Source: Streptomyces xiamenensis
GTDB taxonomy: Bacteria; Actinomycetota; Actinomycetes; Streptomycetales; Streptomycetaceae
NCBI RefSeq assembly: GCF_000993785.3
Contig: NZ_CP009922.3
Coordinates: 4,960,001-5,024,000, forward strand
Reading direction: 5' to 3'
DNA: 64,000 bases
Numbering within the stretch: the first letter of the stretch is position 1; every line of letters starts with the position of its first letter. Positions 1-9,128 of this stretch are shown here, piece after piece. Below the pieces are notes generated by a model. The model made no database searches and was not told the DNA's origin. It saw nothing but the letters and a program-made list of their open reading frames with translations. Made by a program: the position numbers and the translations under genes.

Positions 1-127
1 AGACCTTTAAGCGACGTCTGACCGTTCGCGGCAGCGCACGCCATCGGGCGACGCCCAGCGACCGCGACACAACCCACCACCCCCGCCGGGCAGGAGCACC
101 CCGCTCCCTGCCCGGCGGGCACCTGTG

Positions 128-577
128 TCACCCGCCACTCCTCGTCGAGAGCACTGCCCGGACGGTCTTCCCACTCGGCGGATACGGAACGACGTCCCAG
201 TGCTCGCTGAGCGCCGCGACCAGCGCCAGACCACGCCCTGACGGCAGCAGCTCATCGACCGTCGTACACACCGGGGGAGCCTGCGGAAAGACGTCCCCCC
301 GGGCGTCCGTGACCTCGACCCGCAGACAGCCGGCCGAGGGGGCGAAGACCATCCCGAACCGGAAATCACGCCCTGGCACCCGGCCGTGCAGCACGGCGTT
401 GGTGGCGAGTTCCGCGATGACGATCTCGGCCCGCTCGACCAGATCCTCCGGTGCGCCCCAGCACCGCAGTTCGTCCACACCCAGCAGCCGTGCGAGCCGG
501 GCGCCGCGCCAGGTGGACGAGAACAGCTGGCTGGAGGTGCGGACGGTGGCGCCGACGTGTGGAGTCGCTTGGTTCAT
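128..577 (-). CDS. RsbW-like ATP-binding regulator (HATPase)
   Basis: A 149-residue single-domain protein of the GHKL/HATPase_c type found in anti-sigma factor kinases such as RsbW and SpoIIAB. The N box is visible as IAELATNAVLHG (about residues 53-64), a glycine/aspartate stretch follows (VEVTDARGD), and SGRGLALVAALSEHW (about residues 111-125) is the G box that closes over ATP. Streptomyces genomes carry dozens of such small ATPases. Many sit beside XRE/DUF397 pairs, as here, where the gene is divergent from the XRE regulator at 747. The partner (a sigma factor or an anti-anti-sigma factor) is not in the window, so the target is unknown. The start ATG at 577 gives the usual length for the family. 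Bases 1-127 to its left hold nothing I can assign. Confidence 0.85.
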   Translation of the reverse strand: MNQATPHVGATVRTSSQLFSSTWRGARLARLLGVDELRCWGAPEDLVERAEIVIAELATNAVLHGRVPGRDFRFGMVFAPSAGCLRVEVTDARGDVFPQAPPVCTTVDELLPSGRGLALVAALSEHWDVVPYPPSGKTVRAVLSTRSGG

Positions 578-746
578 GCCGCCAGATTGGCGGCCGTTCC
601 GCCCGTCCGCGATCCCTTCGCCCCGTACACGGCGTCAACGTACGCACACGCGGAGTGGACAGTACGCGGGCGGTGTCAGCAGGCTGGAGGACGCGTGGAC
701 AGCGCTCGGAGCACGTCGCGGAGCGGCGCGGAGAGGAAGGCGGCGC

Positions 747-1634
747 ATGGACATCGCCGAAGAGAACACGGCCCCGGCCACGGTCGCGGAGGCACTTCCG
801 GCCCCGGCGGGGGAGTACGAACGCGAACCCCACCCCTCCGACAGTCTGCGCACCTTCGGCGCGGTCGTCCAGGCCCTGCGCGAACACGCCGGACTCAGCC
901 GCGTCGAACTCGGCGAGCGGGTGCGGTACTCCAGGCACACCGTCGAATCCGTGGAACTGGGCCGCCGGATGCCGGACGAGGCGTTCGTGGAACGCGCGGA
1001 AGAAGCCCTCGGCAACACCGGCGCCCTCCGCCGCGCCGCCCGCCACCTCACCCGGGGCGAGGCCGGGTTGGCGGCATGGTTCCGCCGCTGGGCTCGGCTG
1101 GAACGCGAGGCGGTGAGCCTGTGCACCTACGAATGCCGACTGGTGCCGGGCTTGTTGCAGTCGGAGACGTACGCGCGGGCGGTGTTCGAGGGCACGATCC
1201 CCCTGCGTACCGACGAGGAACTGGAAGCCCAGCTCGCCGCCCGAATGCACCGCCAAGAGACGATGCGCGAACGGCCCACTGTCCCCTTCAGCTTCATCGT
1301 CGAGGAGCACGTCTTCCGTCGCCGTTTCGGCGACGCGCAGGCGATGCGCGAACTGATCGACCACGTGCTGGAACGCAGCGCTCCACGCAACGTCTCACTG
1401 CAAGTGGTTCCGCTCGAAGGCGGCCTGCACGCGTGCCTGGACGGCCCGGTCCAGGTACTGGAAACCCCGGAGGGCCGCCGGCTCGGATACTCCGAAGGAC
1501 AGAAGAACGGGAGGCTCATCTCCGACGCAAAAGAGGTGAGTGCACTCTGCCAGCGCTATGACACACTGCGCTCGCAGGCCCTGAGCCCGGGCGCATCCCG
1601 GGACCTGCTGGAGCGACTGCGAGGAGAGCTATGA
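747..1634 (+). CDS. XRE-family regulator with DUF5753 (Scr1-like)
   Basis: A 295-residue cytoplasmic DNA-binding protein. Residues about 30-85 form a helix-turn-helix of the XRE type (LREHAGLSRVELGERV, then SRHTVESVELGRR). The remaining two thirds are the DUF5753 domain common in actinobacteria, with the typical stretch YECRLVPGLLQSETYARAVF and RLGYSEGQKNGR near the end. The reading frame stays open far upstream, but ATG 747 follows a GGAAGG-type ribosome site and gives the family length. Its stop overlaps the start of the DUF397 gene (ATGA at 1631), so the two are translationally coupled. Such pairs have been described in Streptomyces as regulator/partner modules resembling toxin-antitoxin systems; the target here is unknown. 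Confidence 0.88.
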   Translation: MDIAEENTAPATVAEALPAPAGEYEREPHPSDSLRTFGAVVQALREHAGLSRVELGERVRYSRHTVESVELGRRMPDEAFVERAEEALGNTGALRRAARHLTRGEAGLAAWFRRWARLEREAVSLCTYECRLVPGLLQSETYARAVFEGTIPLRTDEELEAQLAARMHRQETMRERPTVPFSFIVEEHVFRRRFGDAQAMRELIDHVLERSAPRNVSLQVVPLEGGLHACLDGPVQVLETPEGRRLGYSEGQKNGRLISDAKEVSALCQRYDTLRSQALSPGASRDLLERLRGEL

Positions 1635-1822
1635 GCAGCGGCACGACTGGACTCGCCTGGTTCAAGTCCAGCTACAGCGGCAGCGAGGGCGACAGCTGCG
1701 TGGAGATCGCCATCACCGAACAAGCCATCCACGTACGGGACTCCAAGGACCCCACCCACCCGCCCTTCACGATCAGCCGCCAAGGCTGGTCCCCCTTCGT
1801 ACGCTTCGCGATCCAGCACTGA
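1631..1822 (+). CDS. DUF397 protein
   Basis: A 63-residue DUF397 protein. The family signature is clear: WFKSSYSGSEGDSCVEIA near the N-terminus, VRDSKDP in the middle and a closing phrase (WSPFVRFA). It overlaps the XRE/DUF5753 gene by four bases (ATGA), the standard arrangement of this pair. DUF397 proteins are small partners of the XRE regulator; the biochemical role is not settled, although BldB, needed for aerial growth, is a distant relative. The gene ends about 140 bases before the oldest repeat of CRISPR array 1, and those bases show no further feature. Confidence 0.9.
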   Translation: MSSGTTGLAWFKSSYSGSEGDSCVEIAITEQAIHVRDSKDPTHPPFTISRQGWSPFVRFAIQH

Positions 1823-1963
1823 ACAAACGACACAGCCCGTCGGCCGCCGGGCACCCCCAATGTCGGCCCAAAGCCAAGCAGCGGTCGCCCAATGACCGCT
1901 GCTTGCCCTCCAATCCAGTCCTGACGGCCGTGCTGGATCATCGGCAAGTGGAACGACCCGTCC

Positions 1964-3213
1964 GGAACACCCCCGCAGGTGCGGGGACGACGTGCAGACG
2001 CGCCGTGGTGGCCTGCACCTGTACGGAACACCCCCGCAGGTGCGGGGACGACTACCAGCTGCCGCTGGAGGTGATCTGCCACCTCGGAACACCCCCGCAG
2101 GTGCGGGGACGACTCGGGTCCACCCGCTCCGCCTCGCGCCGCAGGGCGGAACACTCCCGCAGGTGCGGGGACGACCCACCGGCGAGAGTCGGGTCACCGT
2201 GCCCGACCGGAACACCCCCGCAGGTGCGGGGACGACCGACCACGGTTTGCAGCTCGTCACCGATACCGCGGAACACCCCCGCAGGTGCGGGGACGACAGA
2301 TGTGGTATGCCGTGATCACCAGCAGCGCTGGGAACACCCCCGCAGGTGCGGGGACGACGCCGGAATAGGCGATAGCGATGCCACCACGGAACGGAACACC
2401 CCCGCAGGTGCGGGGACGACTTGCGGGCCGCACGCCAGTGCTCCGCGCGGGCCGGAACACCCCCGCAGGTGCGGGGACGACGAGCGAGAGCCGATGGACG
2501 ACGCGCTACGCACGGGAACACTCCCGCAGGTGCGGGGACGACCGCGACAACAGCGGCAGCTGCAACGGGGCCGACGGAACACCCCCGCAGGTGCGGGGAC
2601 GACTGCCCCCACAGGCCGGGGCCCATCTGGAAGCCGGGAACACCCCCGCAGGTGCGGGGACGACCTGGACGCGCAGGTCGTGTACGAGAACGACCACGGA
2701 ACACCCCCGCAGGTGCGGGGACGACCCAGCGGCGGGGGAGCGGTTCGGCGAGGAGCGAGGAACACCCCCGCAGGTGCGGGGACGACGAGGCGGCGCACCG
2801 CCGCCAGGTGCTCGGAGAGGGAACACCCCCGCAGGTGCGGGGACGACAACCACGTCTCGGCGCACGTCTTGTGGCAGGGCGGAACACCCCCGCAGGTGCG
2901 GGGACGACTAAAGTTCGGTGCCTAGCCCCCATGGAGGTCCGGGAACACCCCCGCAGGTGCGGGGACGACGACCTGTCACCCGGATCGGACGACCTCACCC
3001 TCGGAACACCCCCGCAGGTGCGGGGACGACCCCGGTGCAGACGCGGAGCGTTATCGCGGCGTGGGAACACCCCCGCAGGTGCGGGGACGACCGCTGTCCG
3101 CGACCGACCCCGGCTGGATATCCAGGAACACCCCCGCAGGTGCGGGGACGACTTTGGGGTCGGACAGAGAGCGACGCGCACGACCGGAACACCCCCGCAG
3201 GTGCGGGGACGAC
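1964..3213 (-). CRISPR. CRISPR array 1, type I-E, 21 repeats
   Basis: Twenty-one 28-nt repeats begin at 1964, 2025, 2086, 2148, 2209, 2270, 2331, 2393, 2454, 2515, 2576, 2637, 2698, 2759, 2820, 2881, 2942, 3003, 3064, 3125 and 3186. The period is 61 nt except after the third and seventh repeats (62), so spacers are 33 nt with two of 34. On the minus strand the repeat reads GTCGTCCCCGCACC and continues TGCGGGGGTGTTCC; the CCCCGC/GCGGGG arms form the stem cleaved by Cas6e. The orientation follows the I-E repeat polarity and the leader at 3214-3262, so new spacers enter at the cas3 side. Repeats 4 (2148) and 10 (2515) share one C-to-T change on the plus strand. No spacer could be matched to a target by eye. 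Long open frames across the array are artefacts. Confidence 0.97.
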
Positions 3214-3262
3214 ACTTCTTGACCTGCTGGTTTGCCGGGCAGGGGGCGGGTTTTCATTCGGT
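3214..3262 (-). promoter_or_regulatory. Leader of CRISPR array 1
   Basis: Read on the minus strand, the 49 bases that run into the first repeat start with ACCGAATGAAAAC. They match the 49 bases before array 2 at 36 positions without a gap. Such a conserved block at the array edge is where Cas1-Cas2 recognises the leader and where the array promoter usually lies. The rest of the gap up to 3403 must hold the divergent cas3 promoter; no convincing -35/-10 pair was seen there. Confidence 0.75.
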
Positions 3263-3403
3263 ACGTTTTTGTTCCCCTCCTGTCGGCGTTCCCCGCTCGG
3301 TGGCGGAGCGGACCCAGTTCAGCGGAATCTCCGTCGATTGTCAGTGCCTTGCTCTAAGGTCTGCAACCCAAGCAGAGTTGCTAGTTGTACCAGGGGTGGC
3401 ACG

Positions 3404-6373
3404 GTGAGTGATGTGTGGGGCGGGGTGGTGAACCCCGGCATCGAGGAGATGGTGGGCGCCCTGTGGGGGAAGTCGGCCGAGAAGGCCGGGGGCAGGAGAA
3501 ACGTGCTGCTCTCGCACCTCCTCGATACCGCTGCCGTGGCCGAGCGTCTGTGGGGAGGGTTTTTGGCACCGTCCACCCAACTGGTGCTGGACGAGATCGC
3601 GGGCGGGCCGGGGAAGGGGCGGAGGTTCTTCTCCTGGCTCTGCGGTGTGCACGACTATGGCAAGGCCACGCCCGCCTTCCAGCGCATGTGGCCCGAGGGT
3701 GCCGAGACCGTACAGAAAGCCGGGCTGACCTGGTACGACCACCTCCTGTTACGCAAGACGTGGCGTCACGACCGCGCCGGCGGGCACCTGTTGTGCCGCG
3801 ATCTGGCCGCGGTGGGCTGGACGGAGCAGCAGATCGACTGGCTCTGGCCGCTCATCGCCGGACACCACGGCAGGTTTCCCACCCGAAGGGAACTCACCCC
3901 CGCCCGTACCGCGAGGGGCCACCTGGCCGGCACCGGCTCCTGGCCGCTCGTGCAACGTGCTCTCCTGGAACGCTTCACCACGGAGTTGGGCTTCGAGAAC
4001 ATCGCGGCCGCCGCTCCCGCCCGCATGCCCAGCCGTGCCGTTCAGCTGCACCTGAGCGGCCTGATCGTGATGGCGGACTGGATCGCCAGCGACGAGCAGC
4101 ACTTCGCCGGGGTAGACGACCCGCGCCTGGTGACGTACGAGGCCGCCCGCGACCGGGCCGCGAAAGCGTGGTCCGCCCTGGGGCTGCACCGGGGCTGGGG
4201 ACAGCATGAACTCCCCGGACCCGAGGCCTTCCACGACCGGTTCGGCCAGCACCCCCGCCCCTCCCAGACGATGGTGATCGAGGCGGCACGGCGCATGACC
4301 GCGCCGGGTCTCCTGGTGGTCGAGGCCCCGATGGGTGAGGGGAAGACCAAGGCCGCGCTGTTGGCGGCGGAGATCCTCGCGGCCCGGTTCGGGGCCGACG
4401 GGGTCTTCGTCGGCATGCCCACTCAGGCGACCAGCGACCCGATGTTCGGTCAGGTCCGCACGTGGCTGGGCCGGATCGGCGAGGAACTGCCGCCCCGGGT
4501 GGCGCTGTTGCACGGCAAGCGGATGTTCAATCCCGAATGGCGCGCGATGGTGGCGGGTTCTGAGAACGACGACGACGCCTCCCGGTTCGGCGGAGTGGAC
4601 GAGTACGGGGACTGCTGGGACGACGATCCGTACGGAGTCACCTCCGACGGCCGGGACGGTGCGACCCCGGCGGCGGGGCCGGGAGCGCGGGGCCCCGCCG
4701 AGTGGTTCCTCGGGCGCAAACGTGGACTGCTCTGTCCGTTCGTCGTCGGAACCATCGATCAACTGCTGCTCGCCGCAACCAGGACGAAGCACGTGATGCT
4801 GCGCATGTCCGGCCTGATGGGCAAGGTCGTGATCCTCGATGAGGTCCACGCGGCCGACATCCACATGTCCCAGTTCCTCATGGAGGGGCTGCGCTGGCTG
4901 GGGCAGGCGGGGGTTCCGGTGGTGCTGCTCTCCGCGACTCTGCCGCCCCGGCAGCGGCAGGACCTCGTCAGCTCCTACCTCGCCGGAGCCCTGTCCCGCG
5001 AGGAGTACACGGCGGACGGCCTGCCCGAGCCCGGTGGATACCCCTCGGTGACCGCCGCATGGCCGGCGGGCCGGGCGGGGCACCCAGCGGAGGTGGACGG
5101 CAGCCCCGAACCCCGTTACCTGGTCGAACACTGCCCCGGGTGGCGCACCGACCTCTCCGTGGTCCTCGACATTCTCCCCGAGGCCGTGCCCCCACCCCAT
5201 GCGCAGCGAAAGGAACGGGACGAGGCCGAAGAAGCGGCGGCCCGAGCCGTCGCCGATCTGCTGGAGCGGGAACTCGCCACCGGCGGTTGCGCCCTGGTCA
5301 TCCGCAACAGCGTGGCCAGGGCCCAGAAGCTCCACACGCTGCTGCGCAAGCGGTACGGCGCTGAGGTGCACCTGTTGCACGGACGGCTCGCCGCCGGTGA
5401 CCGGGCGGACCGGACGGCGCGGTGTCTGCGCCTGCTGGGTTCCGCGCGCGAGACGGGTGGGGAGCGGCCCAAACGGTTGATCCTGGTGGCCACGCAACTC
5501 GCGGAGCAGTCCTTCGACGTGGACGCCGATCTGCTGGTGACCGATCTGGCTCCCGTTGACCTGCTCCTTCAGCGGATCGGGCGCCTGCACCGGCATGACG
5601 GTGTGCGCCGCCCGGACCGGCTGGCCGAACCTCGGGTGGTGGTCACCGGCGTGACCGCTCTGGACTCGGGCGCTCCCCGGTTTCCGGGCGTCTCGGAAGC
5701 CGTGTACGGACGTTTCCTTCTGCTGCGGGCGGCAGCCCAGGTGCGCCAGGCGCTCAACGGTCCGCAGGCAGGGGACGGTGCGGCGGGCTGGCGCGTACCG
5801 GGGCAGGTACCGGAGCTGGTCGCCACCGGATACGAGACGTCGGACGCCGCTCTGCCACCCCGGTGGCGGGAGGCAGCCGAAACCGCCCGCATGAAGTGGG
5901 AGGCGACCGAGCGGCAACGCGCGGAGACGGCGAGCGCGTCCCTGCTGACCAGACGCGGCGACCGCGAGGCGCGCACCCTGGCGGGCCTGCATGTCGCGGG
6001 CCGTGCGGAGAACGGCGACGACGCCACGGCGGAGTGGCTGGTGCGGGACGGTGCGCCGACGGTCGAGGTGATCCTGGTGGTGCGCGAAGGCTCCGTACCG
6101 CACACCCTGAACGGCCGGGCCCTGTCCGTGAACGGTGATGTCGGGGAGGAGTTGCTGGACGATCTCCTCGCCGGCACCGTCCGCCTGCCCCAGTCCCTCA
6201 CCGAGGCCGCGCTGCGGGAACTGCGTCCGCTTCCGGGCTGGCACGGCCATGCCCGCCTGCGGTACTGCCCGGCCCTGGAGCTGGATCACCGCCGCACGGC
6301 CGTCCTGGGGGAGTACGAGGTGACCTACGACCACGCGTTGGGGTTGCTGCAGCGACAGCTCACCGCCACCTGA
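3404..6373 (+). CDS. cas3: Cas3 helicase-nuclease (type I-E)
   Basis: The effector nuclease-helicase recruited by Cascade to degrade target DNA (989 residues). The N-terminal HD nuclease carries HDYGKATPAF (about residue 83) and further metal-ligand candidates in IAGHHGRFP. The superfamily 2 helicase follows: Walker A in APMGEGKT (about 307-315), the DEVH box in ILDEVHAAD (about 478), motif III in LLSATLP (about 509) and motif VI in LQRIGRLHRHD (about 722). All key motifs are intact. The frame is open into array 1, but GTG 3404, preceded by AGGGGTGG, gives the family length. Codon 116 (3749-3751) is TTA, the rare leucine codon read only by the bldA tRNA in Streptomyces. The gene heads the cas operon, 218 bases before casA. 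Confidence 0.97.
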   Translation: MSDVWGGVVNPGIEEMVGALWGKSAEKAGGRRNVLLSHLLDTAAVAERLWGGFLAPSTQLVLDEIAGGPGKGRRFFSWLCGVHDYGKATPAFQRMWPEGAETVQKAGLTWYDHLLLRKTWRHDRAGGHLLCRDLAAVGWTEQQIDWLWPLIAGHHGRFPTRRELTPARTARGHLAGTGSWPLVQRALLERFTTELGFENIAAAAPARMPSRAVQLHLSGLIVMADWIASDEQHFAGVDDPRLVTYEAARDRAAKAWSALGLHRGWGQHELPGPEAFHDRFGQHPRPSQTMVIEAARRMTAPGLLVVEAPMGEGKTKAALLAAEILAARFGADGVFVGMPTQATSDPMFGQVRTWLGRIGEELPPRVALLHGKRMFNPEWRAMVAGSENDDDASRFGGVDEYGDCWDDDPYGVTSDGRDGATPAAGPGARGPAEWFLGRKRGLLCPFVVGTIDQLLLAATRTKHVMLRMSGLMGKVVILDEVHAADIHMSQFLMEGLRWLGQAGVPVVLLSATLPPRQRQDLVSSYLAGALSREEYTADGLPEPGGYPSVTAAWPAGRAGHPAEVDGSPEPRYLVEHCPGWRTDLSVVLDILPEAVPPPHAQRKERDEAEEAAARAVADLLERELATGGCALVIRNSVARAQKLHTLLRKRYGAEVHLLHGRLAAGDRADRTARCLRLLGSARETGGERPKRLILVATQLAEQSFDVDADLLVTDLAPVDLLLQRIGRLHRHDGVRRPDRLAEPRVVVTGVTALDSGAPRFPGVSEAVYGRFLLLRAAAQVRQALNGPQAGDGAAGWRVPGQVPELVATGYETSDAALPPRWREAAETARMKWEATERQRAETASASLLTRRGDREARTLAGLHVAGRAENGDDATAEWLVRDGAPTVEVILVVREGSVPHTLNGRALSVNGDVGEELLDDLLAGTVRLPQSLTEAALRELRPLPGWHGHARLRYCPALELDHRRTAVLGEYEVTYDHALGLLQRQLTAT

Positions 6374-6394
6374 CGGTCCCGCCCGAGACCGTCA
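6371..6394 (+). promoter_or_regulatory. Hairpin in the cas3-casA gap
   Basis: TGACGGTC (6371-6378) and GACCGTCA (6387-6394) form a perfect 8-bp stem over the cas3 stop codon with an 8-base loop. No U run follows, so it may be a weak terminator, a pause site or an RNA stabiliser. The remaining gap, 6395-6591, shows no ORF. It is long enough for a separate Cascade promoter, but no clear promoter was seen. Confidence 0.45.
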
Positions 6395-6591
6395 CCGCCC
6401 CGTCCCTTTCGCTCCGAGACCGACAGGGCCGCCGGGAGCCGGGACAACCAGGAGCGCCCCCCGCCTGGACACTCAGCGCCCAGGAAAAGGCGCGTTCCTC
6501 GCGTGGGCAGGAGGACTTCTCCCACACACCCACCGAACGAAAGAGAGACGCAAGGAGAGATGTGGCACCAGACAGAGAAGAGGGGAGCAAC

Positions 6592-8370
6592 GTGACGTCG
6601 TTCAACCTCCTCGACGCACCATGGCTGTCCGTCCAGGTCGTGGACCCGGGGGCACCCCACGCCACGGGTCCGGGTGGCACCGTCGAGGTCGGCCTGCGGG
6701 AACTGCTGCTGCACGCCGAGCGCTACCGCGACCTGGCGGTAGATATCCCCACCCAGAAGCCGGCCATCTTCCGGCAGGTGCTTCTGCCGATCCTCGTGGA
6801 TGCTCTGGGGTACCCCGCCGACATCGGCGACGGATTGGCCCTGTTACGGGCCGGGTCCCTGACTCCCGCCCACCGCGACCTCCTCACCGCCTACCTGGAG
6901 GAACACCGGCCCCGCTTCGACCTCTTCGACCCGGACGATCCCTTCGGGCAGGTGGCCGGACTGCGCACCGCGAAGGGCGAGACCAAGGGGTCCGCCCTGC
7001 TGGTGGCCACCGCCGCCACGGGAAACAACGTGCCGCTGTTCGCCTCCCGGACCGAGGGCGACCCGCTCGAACTCACCCCCGCCCAGGCGGCGCGCTGGCT
7101 GCTGCACACCCACTGCTGGGACACCGCCGCCATCAAGACCGGCGCGGTGGGGGACCCCCGCGTCAAGGCGGGCAAGACAACCGGCAACCCCACGGGCCCC
7201 CTGGGGCAGCTGGGCGTGGTCATGCCCCTGGGCCGGACGCTGTTCGAGACGCTCGTGCTGAACATCCCCTTCGGCCGGGCACCCCTCTCCGACGATCGCC
7301 CCCAGTGGCGCCGGCGCCGGACCGACGGACGCGTCGAGGACACCCTCTCCTGTGCCCTACCGGCCTGGCAGGAACGGGCCTCCCGTGGCCCCCTCGACCT
7401 GTGGACCTGGCAGTCCCGCCGCGTACGGCTGATCCCCGAGGACACCCCGGCCGGTACCCGGGTGACCCGGGTCGTCGTCTCCGCCGGCGACCGGCTGGTC
7501 GCCACCCCCGACCACGAACCGCACACCGCCTGGAGACTGCCCCCGGCGCCGAAGCGACCGAGGACGGGAGCCGCGGCCAAGCGGCCCGTTCCCGCCGCAC
7601 TGCCCCGCCGTCACCAGACCGGCAAGGCGGGCTGGCGAGGACTGGAGGCGTTCCTCGCGGTGGAGCGCGAGCAACGCGACGCGCGGGGCGAGCGGTCCGG
7701 TTTCCGTACCAGCGTCCTGCTGGATCAACTCGGCGGAGTGCGGGACCGACTGCCCGCCGACTATCCGCTGCGCGTGGAACTGACCGGGATCGCGTACGGC
7801 AACCAGTCCGCCGTGGTGGAGGACCTCTACGCCGACGCCATCCCGCTGCCGCTCGTCGCCCTCGATCCGGATGGCCCCCTGCGTACCTCACTGCTGGAGG
7901 CGACCGAACAGGCCGAACAACTCGCCTCGGCCCTCAACCACCTCTCAGGCGACCTGATGCGCGCGGCCGGCAGCGAACCCATCCCGTGGGACAAGGGCCA
8001 ACGACCCGGCGAAACCCTCCTGTACGCCCTGGACGCGCCGGCCCGTCTACTGCTGCTCGATCTCCGCGCCGCCCCGGAGGACTTCGAGGCCACCGAGCGC
8101 GCGCTGGAGAAGTGGGAGCGCAACGCCGCCGCGCACACCTGGAAGGTCGCCGAACAGACGCTCGCCACCACCGCCCCCGGGGTCTTCTCCGGACGCAGGG
8201 TGACCAGGGACAAGACCGAGCGCGTCTACCGCCTGGCCACAGCCGAGCAGAGCTTCCGCGCCCGCATGGCGGTCGTGCTGCCCCGCTGGACCGCCACCCG
8301 CCGAGTCGCAGCCACCACCGTCTCCCCGGACGCCGAACTCCCCGATACCGAAGGACGACCGAACCTGTGA
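6592..8370 (+). CDS. casA: Cascade large subunit Cse1/CasA (Cas8e)
   Basis: The large subunit of type I-E Cascade, which reads the PAM and hands target DNA to Cas3 (592 residues). It begins FNLLDAPWLSV, the usual start of the family, and contains TQKPAIFRQVLLPIL, LFDPDDPFGQVAG and TAAIKTGAVGDPRVKAG typical of actinobacterial Cse1. GTG 6592 is preferred over GTG 6562 because a strong AGGGGAG site lies six bases before it and the next residues start the domain. Codon 85 (6844-6846) is TTA, giving a second bldA-dependent step in this operon. The stop overlaps the casB start (GTGA at 8367), so the two are coupled. At 592 residues it is slightly longer than the E. coli protein. Confidence 0.95.
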   Translation: MTSFNLLDAPWLSVQVVDPGAPHATGPGGTVEVGLRELLLHAERYRDLAVDIPTQKPAIFRQVLLPILVDALGYPADIGDGLALLRAGSLTPAHRDLLTAYLEEHRPRFDLFDPDDPFGQVAGLRTAKGETKGSALLVATAATGNNVPLFASRTEGDPLELTPAQAARWLLHTHCWDTAAIKTGAVGDPRVKAGKTTGNPTGPLGQLGVVMPLGRTLFETLVLNIPFGRAPLSDDRPQWRRRRTDGRVEDTLSCALPAWQERASRGPLDLWTWQSRRVRLIPEDTPAGTRVTRVVVSAGDRLVATPDHEPHTAWRLPPAPKRPRTGAAAKRPVPAALPRRHQTGKAGWRGLEAFLAVEREQRDARGERSGFRTSVLLDQLGGVRDRLPADYPLRVELTGIAYGNQSAVVEDLYADAIPLPLVALDPDGPLRTSLLEATEQAEQLASALNHLSGDLMRAAGSEPIPWDKGQRPGETLLYALDAPARLLLLDLRAAPEDFEATERALEKWERNAAAHTWKVAEQTLATTAPGVFSGRRVTRDKTERVYRLATAEQSFRARMAVVLPRWTATRRVAATTVSPDAELPDTEGRPNL

Positions 8371-9047
8371 CCACAGACGCCACCCACATCGCGGGCGTCC
8401 CCGACGCCACAGACACCCCCCACGCCCTCACCCTGCCGTCCCCAGCATCGGGAGCGGCCGACACCGCCGCACCAGCGGCCGGGGACACCACCGAGCAGAC
8501 CGTCCGCTACTGGAACCGGTACGTCACCGCCGGTGGTACCTGGCGACGCCACTCCGCCGGCCGGCCGACGAGCCCTCCGGGGGAGGACCTGGCCACCATG
8601 CGGCTCGGTCTCGCCCAGTCCGTCGGCGAGATCTTCTCCCTGTGGCCCTTCTACACGACGCCCTGCGACGGACGCATCCCCGCGCTGCTGGAAGCCGAGC
8701 ACGCCGCCCTCGCCCTCTACGGCCTGCACCAGCAGAGCCGCCGCGACCCCATGCACCGGCCCCGCGTCGGCCTCGGCACCGCCCTGGCCAACCTCCGGCA
8801 CTCCGGACGATTCGGGGCCGAGGCACTCGACCGGCGGGTCGACGCCGCCGCCAACGCCACCTCCGTGGCCGCCCTGCGCCATCAACTGCGCGGGCTCGTC
8901 ACCCAACTGCGTACCGGCGGGCAGCCCCTGGACTACGACATGCTCCTCGGCGATCTCCACGACTGGCGCCTGCCCGACCGGCGCCGCCGCGTGCGCCGCA
9001 GGTGGGGACTCGAGTACTACGCCGGCCGGCCCGAGCCGCGCGGCTGA
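8367..9047 (+). CDS. casB: Cascade small subunit Cse2/CasB (Cas11e)
   Basis: The small helical subunit that lines the Cascade belly and stabilises the R-loop (226 residues). About 45 N-terminal residues are low in complexity and rich in Ala, Thr and Pro. The Cse2 domain then runs from VRYWNRYVTAGGTW to the end, with FYTTPCDGRIPALLEAEHAALALYG split across its core, LGTALANLRHSG in the middle and a basic end (RRRRVRRRWGLEYY). GTG 8367 overlaps the casA stop and is the only start that avoids a long overlap. The N-terminal extension is unusual; an internal start at about residue 46 would give a standard length but has no clear ribosome site. Confidence 0.9.
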   Translation: MTTDATHIAGVPDATDTPHALTLPSPASGAADTAAPAAGDTTEQTVRYWNRYVTAGGTWRRHSAGRPTSPPGEDLATMRLGLAQSVGEIFSLWPFYTTPCDGRIPALLEAEHAALALYGLHQQSRRDPMHRPRVGLGTALANLRHSGRFGAEALDRRVDAAANATSVAALRHQLRGLVTQLRTGGQPLDYDMLLGDLHDWRLPDRRRRVRRRWGLEYYAGRPEPRG

Positions 9048-9128
9048 CCCGTATCCCCGTCGCGGGAGCGCTTTCCCGCCGTTCCCGCCTTCATGACAGC
9101 TCAACGAAACCCCGTACCGGAGACCACC

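Noticed and set aside
309..746. Upstream extension of the XRE regulator
   Set aside because: It crosses the divergent ATPase gene and lacks a ribosome site; ATG 747 gives the family length.
1556..3407. Long open frames on both strands across array 1, including a 541-codon frame
   Set aside because: They are products of the 61-bp repeat period in GC-rich DNA; translations consist of repeat-derived blocks.
3749..6334. An 861-codon frame antisense to cas3
   Set aside because: Third-position GC shadow; no domains, and cas3 motifs on the other strand are complete.
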